Below are positions 28,204 to 36,264 of a DNA stretch of 64,000 bases, piece after piece. A model generated the notes under the pieces. That model was not told the origin of the DNA and did no database searches. It saw only the letters and a list, made by a program, of their open reading frames with translations. A program made the position numbers and the translations under genes. Origin of the DNA: Pseudomonas sp. G2-4. Lineage in GTDB: Bacteria; Pseudomonadota; Gammaproteobacteria; Pseudomonadales; Pseudomonadaceae. The stretch is from positions 4,092,001 through 4,156,000 of the forward strand of contig NZ_CP125957.1 in NCBI RefSeq assembly GCF_030064125.1, written 5' to 3'. Position 1 is the stretch's first letter, and the number at the start of each line of letters is the position of its first letter.

Positions 28204-28749
28204 TCAAGACGGTTTTCCCGCGCCGGGACCGAACCGCTGAATGACTTTTCTTTCCAGGCGTAGGGCGCAATGCCCCAGCGCTGCCTTGATTTCCTTCTCC
28301 ACCATGCGTGTGGAAATGCCAAAGCGCTGGGAAATTTCCAGGTGGGGGGCTTCTTCCAGGCGCGCCGCGATGAAAATCCTGCGGCGCCGCGCCGGCAGCT
28401 CGTACAAGGCCTTTAGCAGCGTCTGCAGTTCTTTCTGCCCGCCCACCACCCGGGCCGGGTCCAGTGCTTCGTCCGAGACCTGCAGCAACTCCTCGATCTC
28501 GCTGCCGGTGAGCAGGCGGGCATCGGATTGCCGACGGTCGGCGGCGATGTTCAGGGCCATGCGATAGAGATAGGCATTGGGCTGGGCGATGTCCGGCGTG
28601 TCGACCATGCGATCGACTCTCAGGTAGGTTTCATGTAACACATCGTTGGCGAGTTCCTCGGATCCCAGGCGCCTGCGCAAGCGCACCTTGAAATCCTCAT
28701 AGGAGGTGAGGAACAGCTTGACCATCGGGCTACGGCCAGTGTCTTTCAT
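28204..28749 (-). CDS. vreI: Extracytoplasmic-function sigma factor VreI
   Basis: The 181-residue ECF sigma factor has region 2 (about 10-70: SEELANDVLHETYLRVDRM and NAYLYRMALNIAADRRQS) and region 4 (about 115-170: ELPARRRRIFIAARLEEAPH, then LEISQRFGISTRMVEKEIKA). This is the iron-starvation/FecI-type group that pairs with FecR anti-sigma factors. The start is ATG 28749, overlapping the vreA stop by 4 nt; the longer frame to 29013 lies inside vreA. Position beside hxcW matches PA0675. Expected targets are hxc, lap and pdt promoters, together with PhoB. Confidence 0.9.
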   Translation of the reverse strand: MKDTGRSPMVKLFLTSYEDFKVRLRRRLGSEELANDVLHETYLRVDRMVDTPDIAQPNAYLYRMALNIAADRRQSDARLLTGSEIEELLQVSDEALDPARVVGGQKELQTLLKALYELPARRRRIFIAARLEEAPHLEISQRFGISTRMVEKEIKAALGHCALRLERKVIQRFGPGAGKPS

Positions 28750-29444
28750 CGCCCGAGCACCTCTTCCCCTGCTGTGCATTCCATGCTTTTTCCTGATGAG
28801 TCGGGTAACAAAAGCAGGGTCACCGGCTGGCGTAGCGAACTGGGCACCGGGCGGTCGATCCTGAGGTTTTGCAAACTGTTGACCAGGGCCTTGTCGCGCA
28901 GTATATCGCCCGTGGAACTGACCAGCCGGCTGTGTTGCACCACGCCGTCGCGGCCGATCCACACTTGCAGCACCGCGCGAAAACTGCCCGGCCAGGTCAG
29001 CGGCGAATGACACAGGTTGCGCTGGATGACCGCCTGAATCGATGCCGCATAGTTGCTGTCGCTCAAACCAGGGGCGGTGCCGGGCGGCAGTGGCACCTCG
29101 CGGACCCGCACCGGTTGCAAGGTGAATGCATCTGCACGGGCATAGTGCGCCGCCAGCCCGGTGCCGCTGAGCAGCACATTCAACCCTTGGGCGGGCGTGA
29201 ACAGCCCCTGAACGCCTAACGTATGGCGCCGGCTCGACAATGGGTGATCCACCAGCACCGCCATGCCAGTCGCACGGCTGAATTGCTCAAGGGCCGTAGT
29301 CAGCTCTTGGGGAGCGATGTCCAATTCCACCAACCCGGCGGCCTGCACCGGCTCGGCCAGCAAACACCACGCAACCATCAGCCATCCCAGGGGCGCCCTG
29401 GCCAATCCACGCCTGCGTCCGCCCCCGGTTATGCCCTGTTGCAC
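28746..29444 (-). CDS. vreA: VreA: receptor-like signalling protein without a beta-barrel
   Basis: The 232-residue protein has a signal peptide (cleavage near EPVQAAG), an STN signalling domain (about 37-110, DIAPQELTTALEQFSRATGM and LLSGTGLAAHYARADAF) and a C-terminal TonB-like domain (about 130-215, VQVWIGRDGVVQHSRLVSST-like: FRAVLQVWIGRDGVVQHSRL). It lacks the TonB-dependent receptor barrel, as VreA of P. aeruginosa does, so it should sit in the periplasm and signal to VreR. The start is GTG 29444; no in-frame ATG gives an intact signal peptide. It is the first gene of the vreAIR operon. Confidence 0.85.
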   Translation of the reverse strand: MQQGITGGGRRRGLARAPLGWLMVAWCLLAEPVQAAGLVELDIAPQELTTALEQFSRATGMAVLVDHPLSSRRHTLGVQGLFTPAQGLNVLLSGTGLAAHYARADAFTLQPVRVREVPLPPGTAPGLSDSNYAASIQAVIQRNLCHSPLTWPGSFRAVLQVWIGRDGVVQHSRLVSSTGDILRDKALVNSLQNLRIDRPVPSSLRQPVTLLLLPDSSGKSMECTAGEEVLGR

Positions 29445-29486
29445 GACTGATGTATCCGTTGAAAACCGTCATCCTGATGGGAATTT

Positions 29487-29504
29487 ATGAATGTCGTATG
29501 ACAA
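29487..29504 (-). promoter_or_regulatory. Putative PhoB box upstream of vreAIR
   Basis: On the minus strand TTGTCAT-ACGA-CATTCAT reads in the direction of vreA, 42 bp upstream of its start codon. Half-sites match CTGTCAT at 6 and 5 of 7 positions. The pattern TTGTCAT-N6-TTCAT is shared with the pdtA and phdA upstream elements. PhoB control of vreAIR is established in P. aeruginosa. Confidence 0.55.
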
Positions 29505-29578
29505 CCGATACAAATCCCGCGGACCGCTCTAGACTGACAATAACGAACCATCCCCCTTGGCAGACCAAGAGGTTAGTG

Positions 29579-29920
29579 ATGAAACACTGGATGAGCATGA
29601 CAGTCGGCATGGGGCTTCTGATAGCCTTGCCTTGGGCCCAGGGTGGAGACGCCCCAGCCTGTATCGAAGTGACCGTCGGCGGCTACAAAACCCCAGACTA
29701 CAATTGCCTGAGCCGACAGATGGGCAACAACCCCCATGCCGAGGCTGCTGCGCAACACACGCAGGAAGGGTTGAATGTACCGATCAACAAACGCGCGCCG
29801 AACAACATCGGCCTGGCGACCCCGGCGGCCACTGGTGTGCGCATGGGCAGCACCTTCGGCACATCGGTCAAGCCCCAGCGGCCGCCTGCGCCAGTGGTGA
29901 ATTCGCCACTACCCAAGTAA
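29579..29920 (+). CDS. Small secreted protein of unknown function
   Basis: I do not recognise this family. The 113-residue product starts at ATG 29579 with AGAGG upstream. Residues 1-22 form a signal peptide (SMTVGMGLLIALPWAQG). The mature part has two cysteines (PACIEVTVGG, DYNCLSRQM) and an Asn/Pro/Thr-rich tail ending VVNSPLPK, with no transmembrane segment. It diverges from vreA across 134 bp that contain the putative PhoB box. It could be part of the phosphate/VreI regulon or even an Hxc substrate; this is inference from position only. Confidence 0.65.
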   Translation: MKHWMSMTVGMGLLIALPWAQGGDAPACIEVTVGGYKTPDYNCLSRQMGNNPHAEAAAQHTQEGLNVPINKRAPNNIGLATPAATGVRMGSTFGTSVKPQRPPAPVVNSPLPK

Positions 29921-30135
29921 GAGCTTTTGTTCGTACAAATGGACGCACTCTCGAGCGTGCTCTCCATGCTGCGAGTCAAAAGCATCTTGCCATCCCGCTT
30001 CGAGGGCGCTGTTACTTGGGCGTTCAGCTTGGCGACGTACTCACAACCTCCACACCCTCTAGCGATTTAATCGTGATACACCTACGCCGCTAACTTTACC
30101 CGCCGATAACGATGTGAATCAGATTGGAGCTGACG

Positions 30136-31818
30136 ATGCCCCACCGCACGCCCAAACTTCTCATCGCAGCGGCTACTGCCACATTGGTCATGTCCGTCAC
30201 GGCTGCAGTGGGTCCGTTTACGCTGTTTTGGACAAACGAGACGCGTAACGAACGCAACCTGGTAGAAAAGCAGCTGGACAGCATTCGCACGGTGCAGGGC
30301 TTGCTCGTGGATGCGGAGACAGGCGAGCGCGGGTATGCGTTAACAGGGATAGAGACATTTCTGCGGCCTTATTACGTCGCCACATCGCAGCTTCCGGGCG
30401 CGATCAAGACCCTTCGTGAAAACTATCGAAACGATCCGTCCGATGAAATTACTCAGGTGGAGAATTTCATAGAGAGTTCCGCACTAAAGCTGGACCACCT
30501 GGACAGGGTCATAAAGCTGCGTAGCACCCAAGGCGCGGAAGCGGCGGCGACCGAAGTCGCTACGGGTAACGGCAAACATCTCATGGACCAGGTCCGCAGC
30601 ATGGGGGGCGAGCTGATTCAAGCAGAAGTTGAAGAAGTGGCTGTTCTGGACAACCAGCTTAACGCCAGCCTGCGTTGGGCCGTCGCCGTTTCCATCGCAA
30701 GCTTCCTGCTCACGCTTTTGCTGGGCCGTTTCATCTACGTGTCCATGCGTCAGACGATAAAGCGCCAAGCCGAATCTACGGCCAGCGCGCTCTCTTCAAG
30801 CACCCAACTCAGCAAAAGCCTAAAAAACCTTGAGCGGCGCAATACAGAAATAGGCTTGCTTGCGGAAATGGCTCGCCTGCTGCAGACCGAGATGAGCCAA
30901 GAGGAAACGCTTCAGCTGGTAAGCACTTACTGCCAGCAGTTACTGGAGGGCAGTAGCGGAACGCTGTACCTGTACCGCAACTCGGCTGATGCCCTGCAAC
31001 CAGCCGCAAGCTGGGGCCAAGTCGAGGCTCAACTGGACGTCCTCATGGGCCCCAAAGACTGTTGGGCGATACGTCGAGGCCATTCCCACATGGTTGAACA
31101 TCGTCATGAGCTTCGATGCGCCCATTACTCAACTAAATCAGAGTTTGACGATGGCGACCTTCACTGGTGCCTGCCGCTGATAGCCTACGGAGAAACACTG
31201 GGGCTTTTGCATATCCAGCATGCTGGCGGAAGCGGCGATAAGGAAGTCAGCCGCCAGTTTGCGGAAGCTGCCGCGGAGCAAACCGCGCTAGCGCTCGCGA
31301 ACGGCAGGATGCGCCAGGTCCTGCAAGTCCAGTCGATTAAAGACCCGCTGACGGGCCTGTATAACCGTCGTTTCATGGAGGAGACCCTCAAGCGCGAGCT
31401 CTCCAAAGCCACACGAGACGCAGTCGACCTGAGCGTCATTATGCTCGACCTGGATAACTTCAAAAAACTGAACGACATCCATGGTCATTCTGCAGGTGAC
31501 GCGGTGCTGCGAAGCACTGCGTCATTGATTATGAAGTCAATCAGAGCCACCGATGTCGCCTGCCGGTTTGGTGGAGAAGAGCTGATCATCATATTGCCGG
31601 ATTGCTCCATTGAAGACGCTCTCCTGCGAGCCGAATCCATCCGGGATTCGCTGGAAAGCATGAGCCCTGCGGATGGAATACAGACGTTCAGCGTTACCGC
31701 ATCCTTTGGCGTGGCCTCGACGACGCGTAGCGGGACCGATCAAGCCATACTGATCCGGGCGGCGGACGCAGCACTGTATAAGGCCAAGCGCGGGGGGAAG
31801 AACCGCGTAGCCTCGTAG
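30136..31818 (+). CDS. Membrane diguanylate cyclase, CHASE3-GAF-GGDEF
   Basis: The 560-residue protein should make cyclic di-GMP. Domains in order: membrane segment (about 8-30), periplasmic CHASE3 sensor (about 35-175, containing the hallmark DAETGERGYALTG), second membrane segment (about 180-202), coiled linker, GAF domain (about 240-385) and GGDEF domain (about 395-560). The active-site motif is GGEEL, an active variant, preceded by five residues after RATD, an intact RxxD inhibitory site. DPLTGLYNRRFM opens the cyclase domain. ATG 30136 with GGAG seven bases upstream is chosen over TTG 30124. The 215 bp upstream hold no gene. It stands alone, so the output pathway cannot be told from context. 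Confidence 0.88.
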   Translation: MPHRTPKLLIAAATATLVMSVTAAVGPFTLFWTNETRNERNLVEKQLDSIRTVQGLLVDAETGERGYALTGIETFLRPYYVATSQLPGAIKTLRENYRNDPSDEITQVENFIESSALKLDHLDRVIKLRSTQGAEAAATEVATGNGKHLMDQVRSMGGELIQAEVEEVAVLDNQLNASLRWAVAVSIASFLLTLLLGRFIYVSMRQTIKRQAESTASALSSSTQLSKSLKNLERRNTEIGLLAEMARLLQTEMSQEETLQLVSTYCQQLLEGSSGTLYLYRNSADALQPAASWGQVEAQLDVLMGPKDCWAIRRGHSHMVEHRHELRCAHYSTKSEFDDGDLHWCLPLIAYGETLGLLHIQHAGGSGDKEVSRQFAEAAAEQTALALANGRMRQVLQVQSIKDPLTGLYNRRFMEETLKRELSKATRDAVDLSVIMLDLDNFKKLNDIHGHSAGDAVLRSTASLIMKSIRATDVACRFGGEELIIILPDCSIEDALLRAESIRDSLESMSPADGIQTFSVTASFGVASTTRSGTDQAILIRAADAALYKAKRGGKNRVAS

Positions 31819-31832
31819 TCGGTAATAGGGAG

Positions 31833-32024
31833 ATGAGAACGTGGTTGGCGGCTCGCCTGGCATTCAATTGCACGCCGGTTGGGAAATTCCTGGGCCTTGA
31901 GGTTAATGGGGCAAGAATCTCCTTCGCGGAAAACGTCTTTTACGCGTTCGAGGACGGCAGGATCCGCGAGGTCTGGTCGGTCATCGACAAGGAAGCGATC
32001 GAAGCTCAGCTCCGATCAGAGTAG
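31833..32024 (+). pseudogene. Truncated ester-cyclase/SnoaL-like gene, C-terminal part
   Basis: The 63-residue frame (FNCTPVGKFLGLEVNGARIS, FYAFEDGRIREVWSVIDKEA) matches the last half of SnoaL-like ester cyclases, which are normally about 130-150 residues. The N-terminal half is missing; the fragment begins 15 bp after the cyclase stop at 31818. Its last 99 nt recur at 37608-37706 with seven differences. The ATG at 31833 has GGGAG next to it, so a short product is possible, but it would lack half of the fold. Confidence 0.65.
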
Positions 32025-32048
32025 CGGATGCCTCAGGGCTGCAAGTTA

Positions 32049-32183
32049 TCAAGGAACTACGTATGCAGGATTGTTGCATGCCTCATGCCAACGCTTTAGT
32101 GCGTCAGAGCCGTCAGAAGCTAATGCAGACAGTGATGCAGATACTAGCAATGTAGTTGCCAGGGCCAGTGTTAATTTTTTCAT
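32049..32183 (-). CDS. Possible 44-residue secreted peptide
   Basis: A short frame encodes MKKLTLALATTLLVSASLSA followed by LASDGSDALKRWHEAC and ends NNPAYVVP. The first 22-23 residues are a textbook signal peptide, and AAGGTGAG lies at good distance from ATG 32183. The mature part would be only about 21 residues with one cysteine, so this may instead be the intact 5' end of a gene truncated by rearrangement. No family was recognised. Confidence 0.5.
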   Translation of the reverse strand: MKKLTLALATTLLVSASLSALASDGSDALKRWHEACNNPAYVVP

Positions 32184-32338
32184 TGTTTCTCACCTTCGTT
32201 AGTTGAACTCCCGCGTCCAGAGCGCCAGGACATAAGCTCGCCAAAGTTGCAGGCAGAACACCAAGGCCACCAAGCCAAGCCCCAGGGTGGCGACAGGCTT
32301 GGGCTATCCTGTGATCGTTAAAGATTGAGGTCCCGAAC

Positions 32339-32794
32339 ATGGAATGTCAGGTTCGCCCCGCAACAGGCGAAGATACAGCTGCGATTAGCCGTGTCGTGAT
32401 CGCCGCTCTGCGTGAGTCAAATTCACTGGATTACTCACCTGACGTTATCGCTCAGGTTGAGCGGAGCTTTGCTCCTGAAGCCGTCAGCGCATTGCTCGAT
32501 AAGCGCAAGATTTTCGTAGCTTGGCTAGGCGAAAATATTACCGGCACTGCAAGCCTCGATGGTGATGTAGTCAGAAGCGTTTTCGTTGATCCTGCGTACC
32601 AAGGTGGCGGTATCGGTCGGCAGTTGATGGATGTCATTCATGCTACTGCTGCCAGCGCTGGTGTTGGAGCCTTACGGGTGCCCTCGTCGATTACTGCGGA
32701 GAAGTTTTACGCTGCGTTGGGTTATCAGAAAGTCCGCGACGAGTTTCATGGAGCTGAGCGCACCATCGTTATGGAAAAACAGCTTGAGGGATAG
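32339..32794 (+). CDS. GNAT-family N-acetyltransferase
   Basis: The 151-residue protein has the GNAT fold: N-terminal VRPATGEDTAAISRVVIAAL, central strand VRSVFVDPAYQGGGIGRQLM (the acetyl-CoA pyrophosphate loop, Q/RxxGxG/A variant QGGGIG) and a C-terminal KFYAALGYQKV motif. The substrate cannot be predicted. It lies alone between a small secreted peptide frame and an IS66 remnant. Confidence 0.85.
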   Translation: MECQVRPATGEDTAAISRVVIAALRESNSLDYSPDVIAQVERSFAPEAVSALLDKRKIFVAWLGENITGTASLDGDVVRSVFVDPAYQGGGIGRQLMDVIHATAASAGVGALRVPSSITAEKFYAALGYQKVRDEFHGAERTIVMEKQLEG

Positions 32795-32800
32795 TCCAGG

Positions 32801-32911
32801 CCATTCCACCCATGTAGGCGGCAGTAGTTCAGTGACTTTACTCGCCCGCTGCATCGGTAGACCCGTCAACACGTCCTTTAGATAAGCGTACGGATGCAGT
32901 TCAGCCGGACA
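32801..32911 (-). mobile_element. IS66-family transposase C-terminal remnant
   Basis: In one frame the minus strand reads PAELHPYAYLKDVLTGLP, then MQRASKVTELLPPTW, the conserved C-terminal end of IS66 transposases. Nothing upstream of PAEL continues the protein; the AraC-family gene begins to occupy the sequence 14 bp further on. It is a decayed scar rather than a mobile element. Confidence 0.75.
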
Positions 32912-32924
32912 TGCCCCGCGCCGA

Positions 32925-33941
32925 TCACTGCACGGGTTCACTGCTTCGACGTATCTGTCTGCTGGCCCCTGGTGGCTGGCCATTGATGCGCTTGAATGCA
33001 CGGCTGAACGCCGCTTGTGAGGTATAGCCCAAGCGTTGTGCGACGGCGTCGATCGACAGGTTGTCCTGCGTCAGCCATTGGCTGGCGATCCGCATCCGCA
33101 ACTCGGTGGCGTATCGCAATGGAGGCACGCCGATGGTGGCTTGGAATCGCTGTGCGAACACCGAGCGTGATACGTGAGATTCAGCTGCCAGCTCCGCCAC
33201 CGTCCACTCGCGTCCGGGTTGGCGATGCAGGGCAAGGATAGAACGTGCCAGGCGGGGATCTCGCAGCGCTGCCATGAGGCCTTGCGCGCTTTCAGAACCA
33301 CCCTCGACCCAACCACGTACGAATAAGGATGCGGCAACTTCCGCAAGCCGAGCCATGATCCCGGCATACCCGATGCGTCCGGCGCAGATCTCACGCTTGA
33401 TAGAATCGAGGATCGATTCCAACCCTGGATAACGTTGACCGCCGGTGTCCGCCACCATGACATTCGGCATCAACTTGCCTAACGCCCGCATGCCCCCAAG
33501 ATCGAACTCCATGCAACCATAGAACAGGATCGCACTGGGCGTGGAAAGTGTGCTCGGGCAGGTGTTCACGCCACTGACGGCCTCGCCTAAAGGGGCTGCA
33601 TCAAGTTGGTCGATATTCTGAACCGTGGCATCCAGCGCTGATAGCAGTTCGTGCCCATGGCCTTGCGGCACCAATACCGCGTCACCTGCCGATAGGTGAT
33701 GTATCGCGCCATCGCCTGTCCGCAGGATGGCCGTGCCCACTGCAAGATAATGAAAGTAGGCATGCGCCGATTTGTGTTCAAAACCCAAGCCAAAGCTCGG
33801 CCCCGTTTGAACGCGGCGGTACTGAACACCGCGCAGCCGCATACCTGTCAGCAGTTCGCTAATCAATTCAGACGACAGCGCAAATTGTCCTGATTCAGTC
33901 ATGTTAGGCGTTTCGATCAAAACACTAGGACTTTGCATCAT
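32925..33941 (-). CDS. AraC-family transcriptional regulator with N-terminal cupin
   Basis: The 338-residue regulator has a cupin-type sensing domain (about 30-215; HKSAHAYFHYLAVGTAILRT, SAGDAVLVPQGHGHEL) and two C-terminal helix-turn-helix motifs (about 240-330; WTVAELAAESHVSRSVFAQR and LSIDAVAQRLGYTSQAAFSR, then AFKR). Such cupin_6 AraC regulators usually control a divergent exporter or oxidoreductase. Here the divergent NepI-like exporter begins 61 bp away and is its probable target. The inducer is unknown. Confidence 0.88.
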   Translation of the reverse strand: MMQSPSVLIETPNMTESGQFALSSELISELLTGMRLRGVQYRRVQTGPSFGLGFEHKSAHAYFHYLAVGTAILRTGDGAIHHLSAGDAVLVPQGHGHELLSALDATVQNIDQLDAAPLGEAVSGVNTCPSTLSTPSAILFYGCMEFDLGGMRALGKLMPNVMVADTGGQRYPGLESILDSIKREICAGRIGYAGIMARLAEVAASLFVRGWVEGGSESAQGLMAALRDPRLARSILALHRQPGREWTVAELAAESHVSRSVFAQRFQATIGVPPLRYATELRMRIASQWLTQDNLSIDAVAQRLGYTSQAAFSRAFKRINGQPPGASRQIRRSSEPVQ

Positions 33942-34002
33942 AGATCATCCTGAAGCTCAACTCTAGACTGGGGGTCACGATCACTTCCCAAGGATTCTTG
34001 AG

Positions 34003-35214
34003 ATGAGTAGCAATGTGCTTGATGCTGCACCTGGCAGCGTTGCTGGGGTAGAGCCGGCAACCTCGGCTTGGACAGCGGTTTTCTCTCTGGCCATGGGTGT
34101 CTTTGGCCTACTGACGGCTGAATACCTTCCGGCGAGTTTGCTAACACCGATGGCCTCGGACTTGAGTGTGTCCGAAGCGATGGCCGGCCAGGCCGTGACC
34201 GTCACCGCCGTGGTTGCGTTGTTTGCTGGACTCTTGGTGCCAGGTCTTACCCGCAAGCTTGACCGCCGTACCGTCTTGTTAGGTTTTTCCGCGCTAATGA
34301 TTGCATCCAACCTGCTCGTTGCCATGTCGTCGAATCTGACGGTCCTGTTGCTGATGCGAGTGCTGCTTGGCATTGCTTTGGGTGGGTTCTGGAGCATGGC
34401 GGCTGCCGTGGCCATGCGGCTGGTACCGACGAAATTTGTGCCGCGCGCGCTGTCCATCATCTTCAGCGGCATCGCCGTGGGAACAGTGGTCTCCGTTCCG
34501 CTGGGCAGCTACTTGGGCGGCCTCTTCGGCTGGCGCAGTGCCTTTTATGCGGCAGCAGCGGTCGGCGTGCTGACGTTGATCTTCCAGTGGTTCACCCTAC
34601 CCAACATGGCGCCTCAGAAAATGGCACGCACAGCATCCGTGCTGGAATTGCTCCGCCGTCCTGGCATTGCCATCGGCATGCTCGGATGCGTGCTCGCACA
34701 CACAGGTCAATACGCGCTTTTCACCTACATCCGCCCCGCACTTGAAAGCGTCGTGCGCATCGACACCGATGGCCTGGCTTTAATGCTATTGGGCTTCGGC
34801 GTCGCCAATTTCGTCGGCACACTCGTGGCGGGTTGGCTGATGGAGCGTAGCTTGCGCCTGACATTGATCCTTATGCCTACCTTGGTCGCCGTGGCCGCGT
34901 TTGCCATGATCTCGCTTCCTCTCCAGGCGCCGGGACTGGCACTTGCCGTTGCGCTATGGGGCCTGGCTTTCGGCGGAGTGCCGGTTGCCTGGTCAAATTG
35001 GGTGGCTCGCGCGGTTCCGGATCAAGCCGAAACCGCAGGCGGGATGGTCGTCGCCGCGGTGCAGTCGTCAATCGCCGCGGGGGCGGCACTCGGTGGGTTG
35101 GTCTTCGGCTTTGGCGGTGTAGAGGGCGTCTTCATCATCGCAGGCGCAGTGATGCTGCTGGCGGCTCTGGTGATTGCTCTTCGTGTTCGGGTGGAATTGC
35201 CGAAGCAGGGGTGA
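34003..35214 (+). CDS. MFS exporter of the NepI / DHA1 type
   Basis: The 403-residue, 12-helix protein closely resembles the purine ribonucleoside exporter NepI of E. coli in stretches such as EYLPASLLTPMASDLSVSEA, GLALGGFWSM-like GIALGGFWSMAAAVAMRLVP and VGWSxW-like VAWSNWVARAVPDQAE. It should export small molecules by proton exchange across the inner membrane. Similarity is by recall, so the substrate (nucleosides, arabinose-like sugars or drugs) is open. It is divergent from an AraC regulator and convergent with the methionine aminopeptidase gene. Confidence 0.8.
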   Translation: MSSNVLDAAPGSVAGVEPATSAWTAVFSLAMGVFGLLTAEYLPASLLTPMASDLSVSEAMAGQAVTVTAVVALFAGLLVPGLTRKLDRRTVLLGFSALMIASNLLVAMSSNLTVLLLMRVLLGIALGGFWSMAAAVAMRLVPTKFVPRALSIIFSGIAVGTVVSVPLGSYLGGLFGWRSAFYAAAAVGVLTLIFQWFTLPNMAPQKMARTASVLELLRRPGIAIGMLGCVLAHTGQYALFTYIRPALESVVRIDTDGLALMLLGFGVANFVGTLVAGWLMERSLRLTLILMPTLVAVAAFAMISLPLQAPGLALAVALWGLAFGGVPVAWSNWVARAVPDQAETAGGMVVAAVQSSIAAGAALGGLVFGFGGVEGVFIIAGAVMLLAALVIALRVRVELPKQG

Positions 35215-35236
35215 CGTGATCAGTCAGAGCGAGCGC

Positions 35237-36013
35237 TCAGCTCATTGCACTTCTACCCAACTCATCCGGGCGCAACGTCAGCACCGAAACACCCGATGAA
35301 GTCACCGCAACAGTGTGCTCGAATTGTGCGGAAAGCGCTCCGTCCTGGGTCACGACCGTCCAACCATCAGCCTCAGTCCTGACATGACTCGAGCCCATAT
35401 TGAGCATGGGCTCGATGGTGAACACCATTCCCTCGCGCAGCATCAGGCCAGTGCCCGGCTTGCCGAAATGCAGCACCTGAGGTTCCTCATGCACCTCCTG
35501 GCCGATTCCATGGCCGCAATATTCGCGCACCACCGAGTAACCATTTCGCTTGGCGTGGCGTTCGATGGCCGCCCCAACGTCGCCCAGCCGCGCGCCTGGC
35601 CGTACCGCGCGGATACCCCGCCACATCGCATCGTACGTAACCTCGACCAGCCGCCGGGCAGCGGCGCTGACCTCACCGATAAGGTAGGTCTTGCTGGAGT
35701 CGGCGATATAGCCATTTTTTTCCAGGGTGATGTCGAGGTTGACGATATCGCCATCACGCAGAATTCTGGAAGGCGATGGCACACCGTGACAAACCACCTC
35801 GTTCACCGAGCAATTGAGTACGAACCCATAGCCATACTGACCTTTGCTCGCCGGACGGGCCTTGAGGTTCTCGACGATAAACCGCTCCACCATGGTATCG
35901 ACCTGGAGCGTCGACATCCCCTCGAGCGTGGTTTTATCCAGCCGTTCGAACACCGACGCCAGGAGCCGGCCGGACTCCGCTAGCAGGGCCACCTGCCCCG
36001 GATTCTTGATCAT
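35237..36013 (-). CDS. map: Type I methionine aminopeptidase (accessory copy)
   Basis: The 258-residue enzyme removes N-terminal Met from proteins. All five metal ligands are visible: Asp in VNLDIT, Asp in IADSSKTY, His in CGHGIG, Glu in FTIEPML and Glu in QFEHTVAV. It lacks a zinc-finger extension, so it is the short bacterial type. The gene sits 2 bp after a ParD-like gene, not next to rpsB, the usual place of the essential copy, so it is probably a second map. ATG 36013 is chosen over TTG 36019. Confidence 0.88.
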   Translation of the reverse strand: MIKNPGQVALLAESGRLLASVFERLDKTTLEGMSTLQVDTMVERFIVENLKARPASKGQYGYGFVLNCSVNEVVCHGVPSPSRILRDGDIVNLDITLEKNGYIADSSKTYLIGEVSAAARRLVEVTYDAMWRGIRAVRPGARLGDVGAAIERHAKRNGYSVVREYCGHGIGQEVHEEPQVLHFGKPGTGLMLREGMVFTIEPMLNMGSSHVRTEADGWTVVTQDGALSAQFEHTVAVTSSGVSVLTLRPDELGRSAMS

Positions 36014-36015
36014 GC

Positions 36016-36222
36016 TCAACTCATCACCAGTGGTTGGGCACGCACACCCGCGCTGTCAAGTTCACGGCGCATGACCTCGTTGAAGGTCAGCTCAGGGTTC
36101 AACTCGCACAACAGGCCGACCTTGATCCAGAAAGCGGCCTGCGCGTTGATGGAACGGCAAGACACCTTGGTAGCCCGGCGCAGTTGGTCATGCAGTTCGT
36201 CGTCGATGTTCACGATGCCCAT
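36016..36222 (-). CDS. ParD-like small DNA-binding protein (antitoxin-type)
   Basis: The 68-residue protein begins MGIVNIDDELHDQLRRATKV and continues SCRSINAQAAFWIKVGLLCE, a ribbon-helix-helix-like segment matching the ParD_like (DUF3423) family. A GGAG lies upstream of ATG 36222; the longer frame to 36282 includes promoter-like AT-rich sequence. It is followed almost immediately by map instead of a toxin of the ParE type. It probably autoregulates the pair through the palindrome at 36253-36264. A role as antitoxin is inferred only from the family name. Confidence 0.75.
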   Translation of the reverse strand: MGIVNIDDELHDQLRRATKVSCRSINAQAAFWIKVGLLCELNPELTFNEVMRRELDSAGVRAQPLVMS

Positions 36223-36252
36223 GGGTCTAGCTCCATACGTTTCATATATTAA

Positions 36253-36264
36253 AAGCATATGCTT
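36253..36264. promoter_or_regulatory. Palindromic operator candidate of the ParD-like/map operon
   Basis: AAGCATATGCTT is a perfect 12-bp palindrome 31 bp upstream of the ParD-like start. On the minus strand it is followed by an AT-rich TTAATATAT that could be part of the -10 region. Ribbon-helix-helix proteins commonly repress their own promoter at such sites. Confidence 0.45.

Noticed and set aside
28204..29013. Extended 269-codon form of vreI
   Set aside because: The extra part lies in another frame of vreA; ATG 28749 overlaps the vreA stop by ATGA and gives the usual ECF sigma length.
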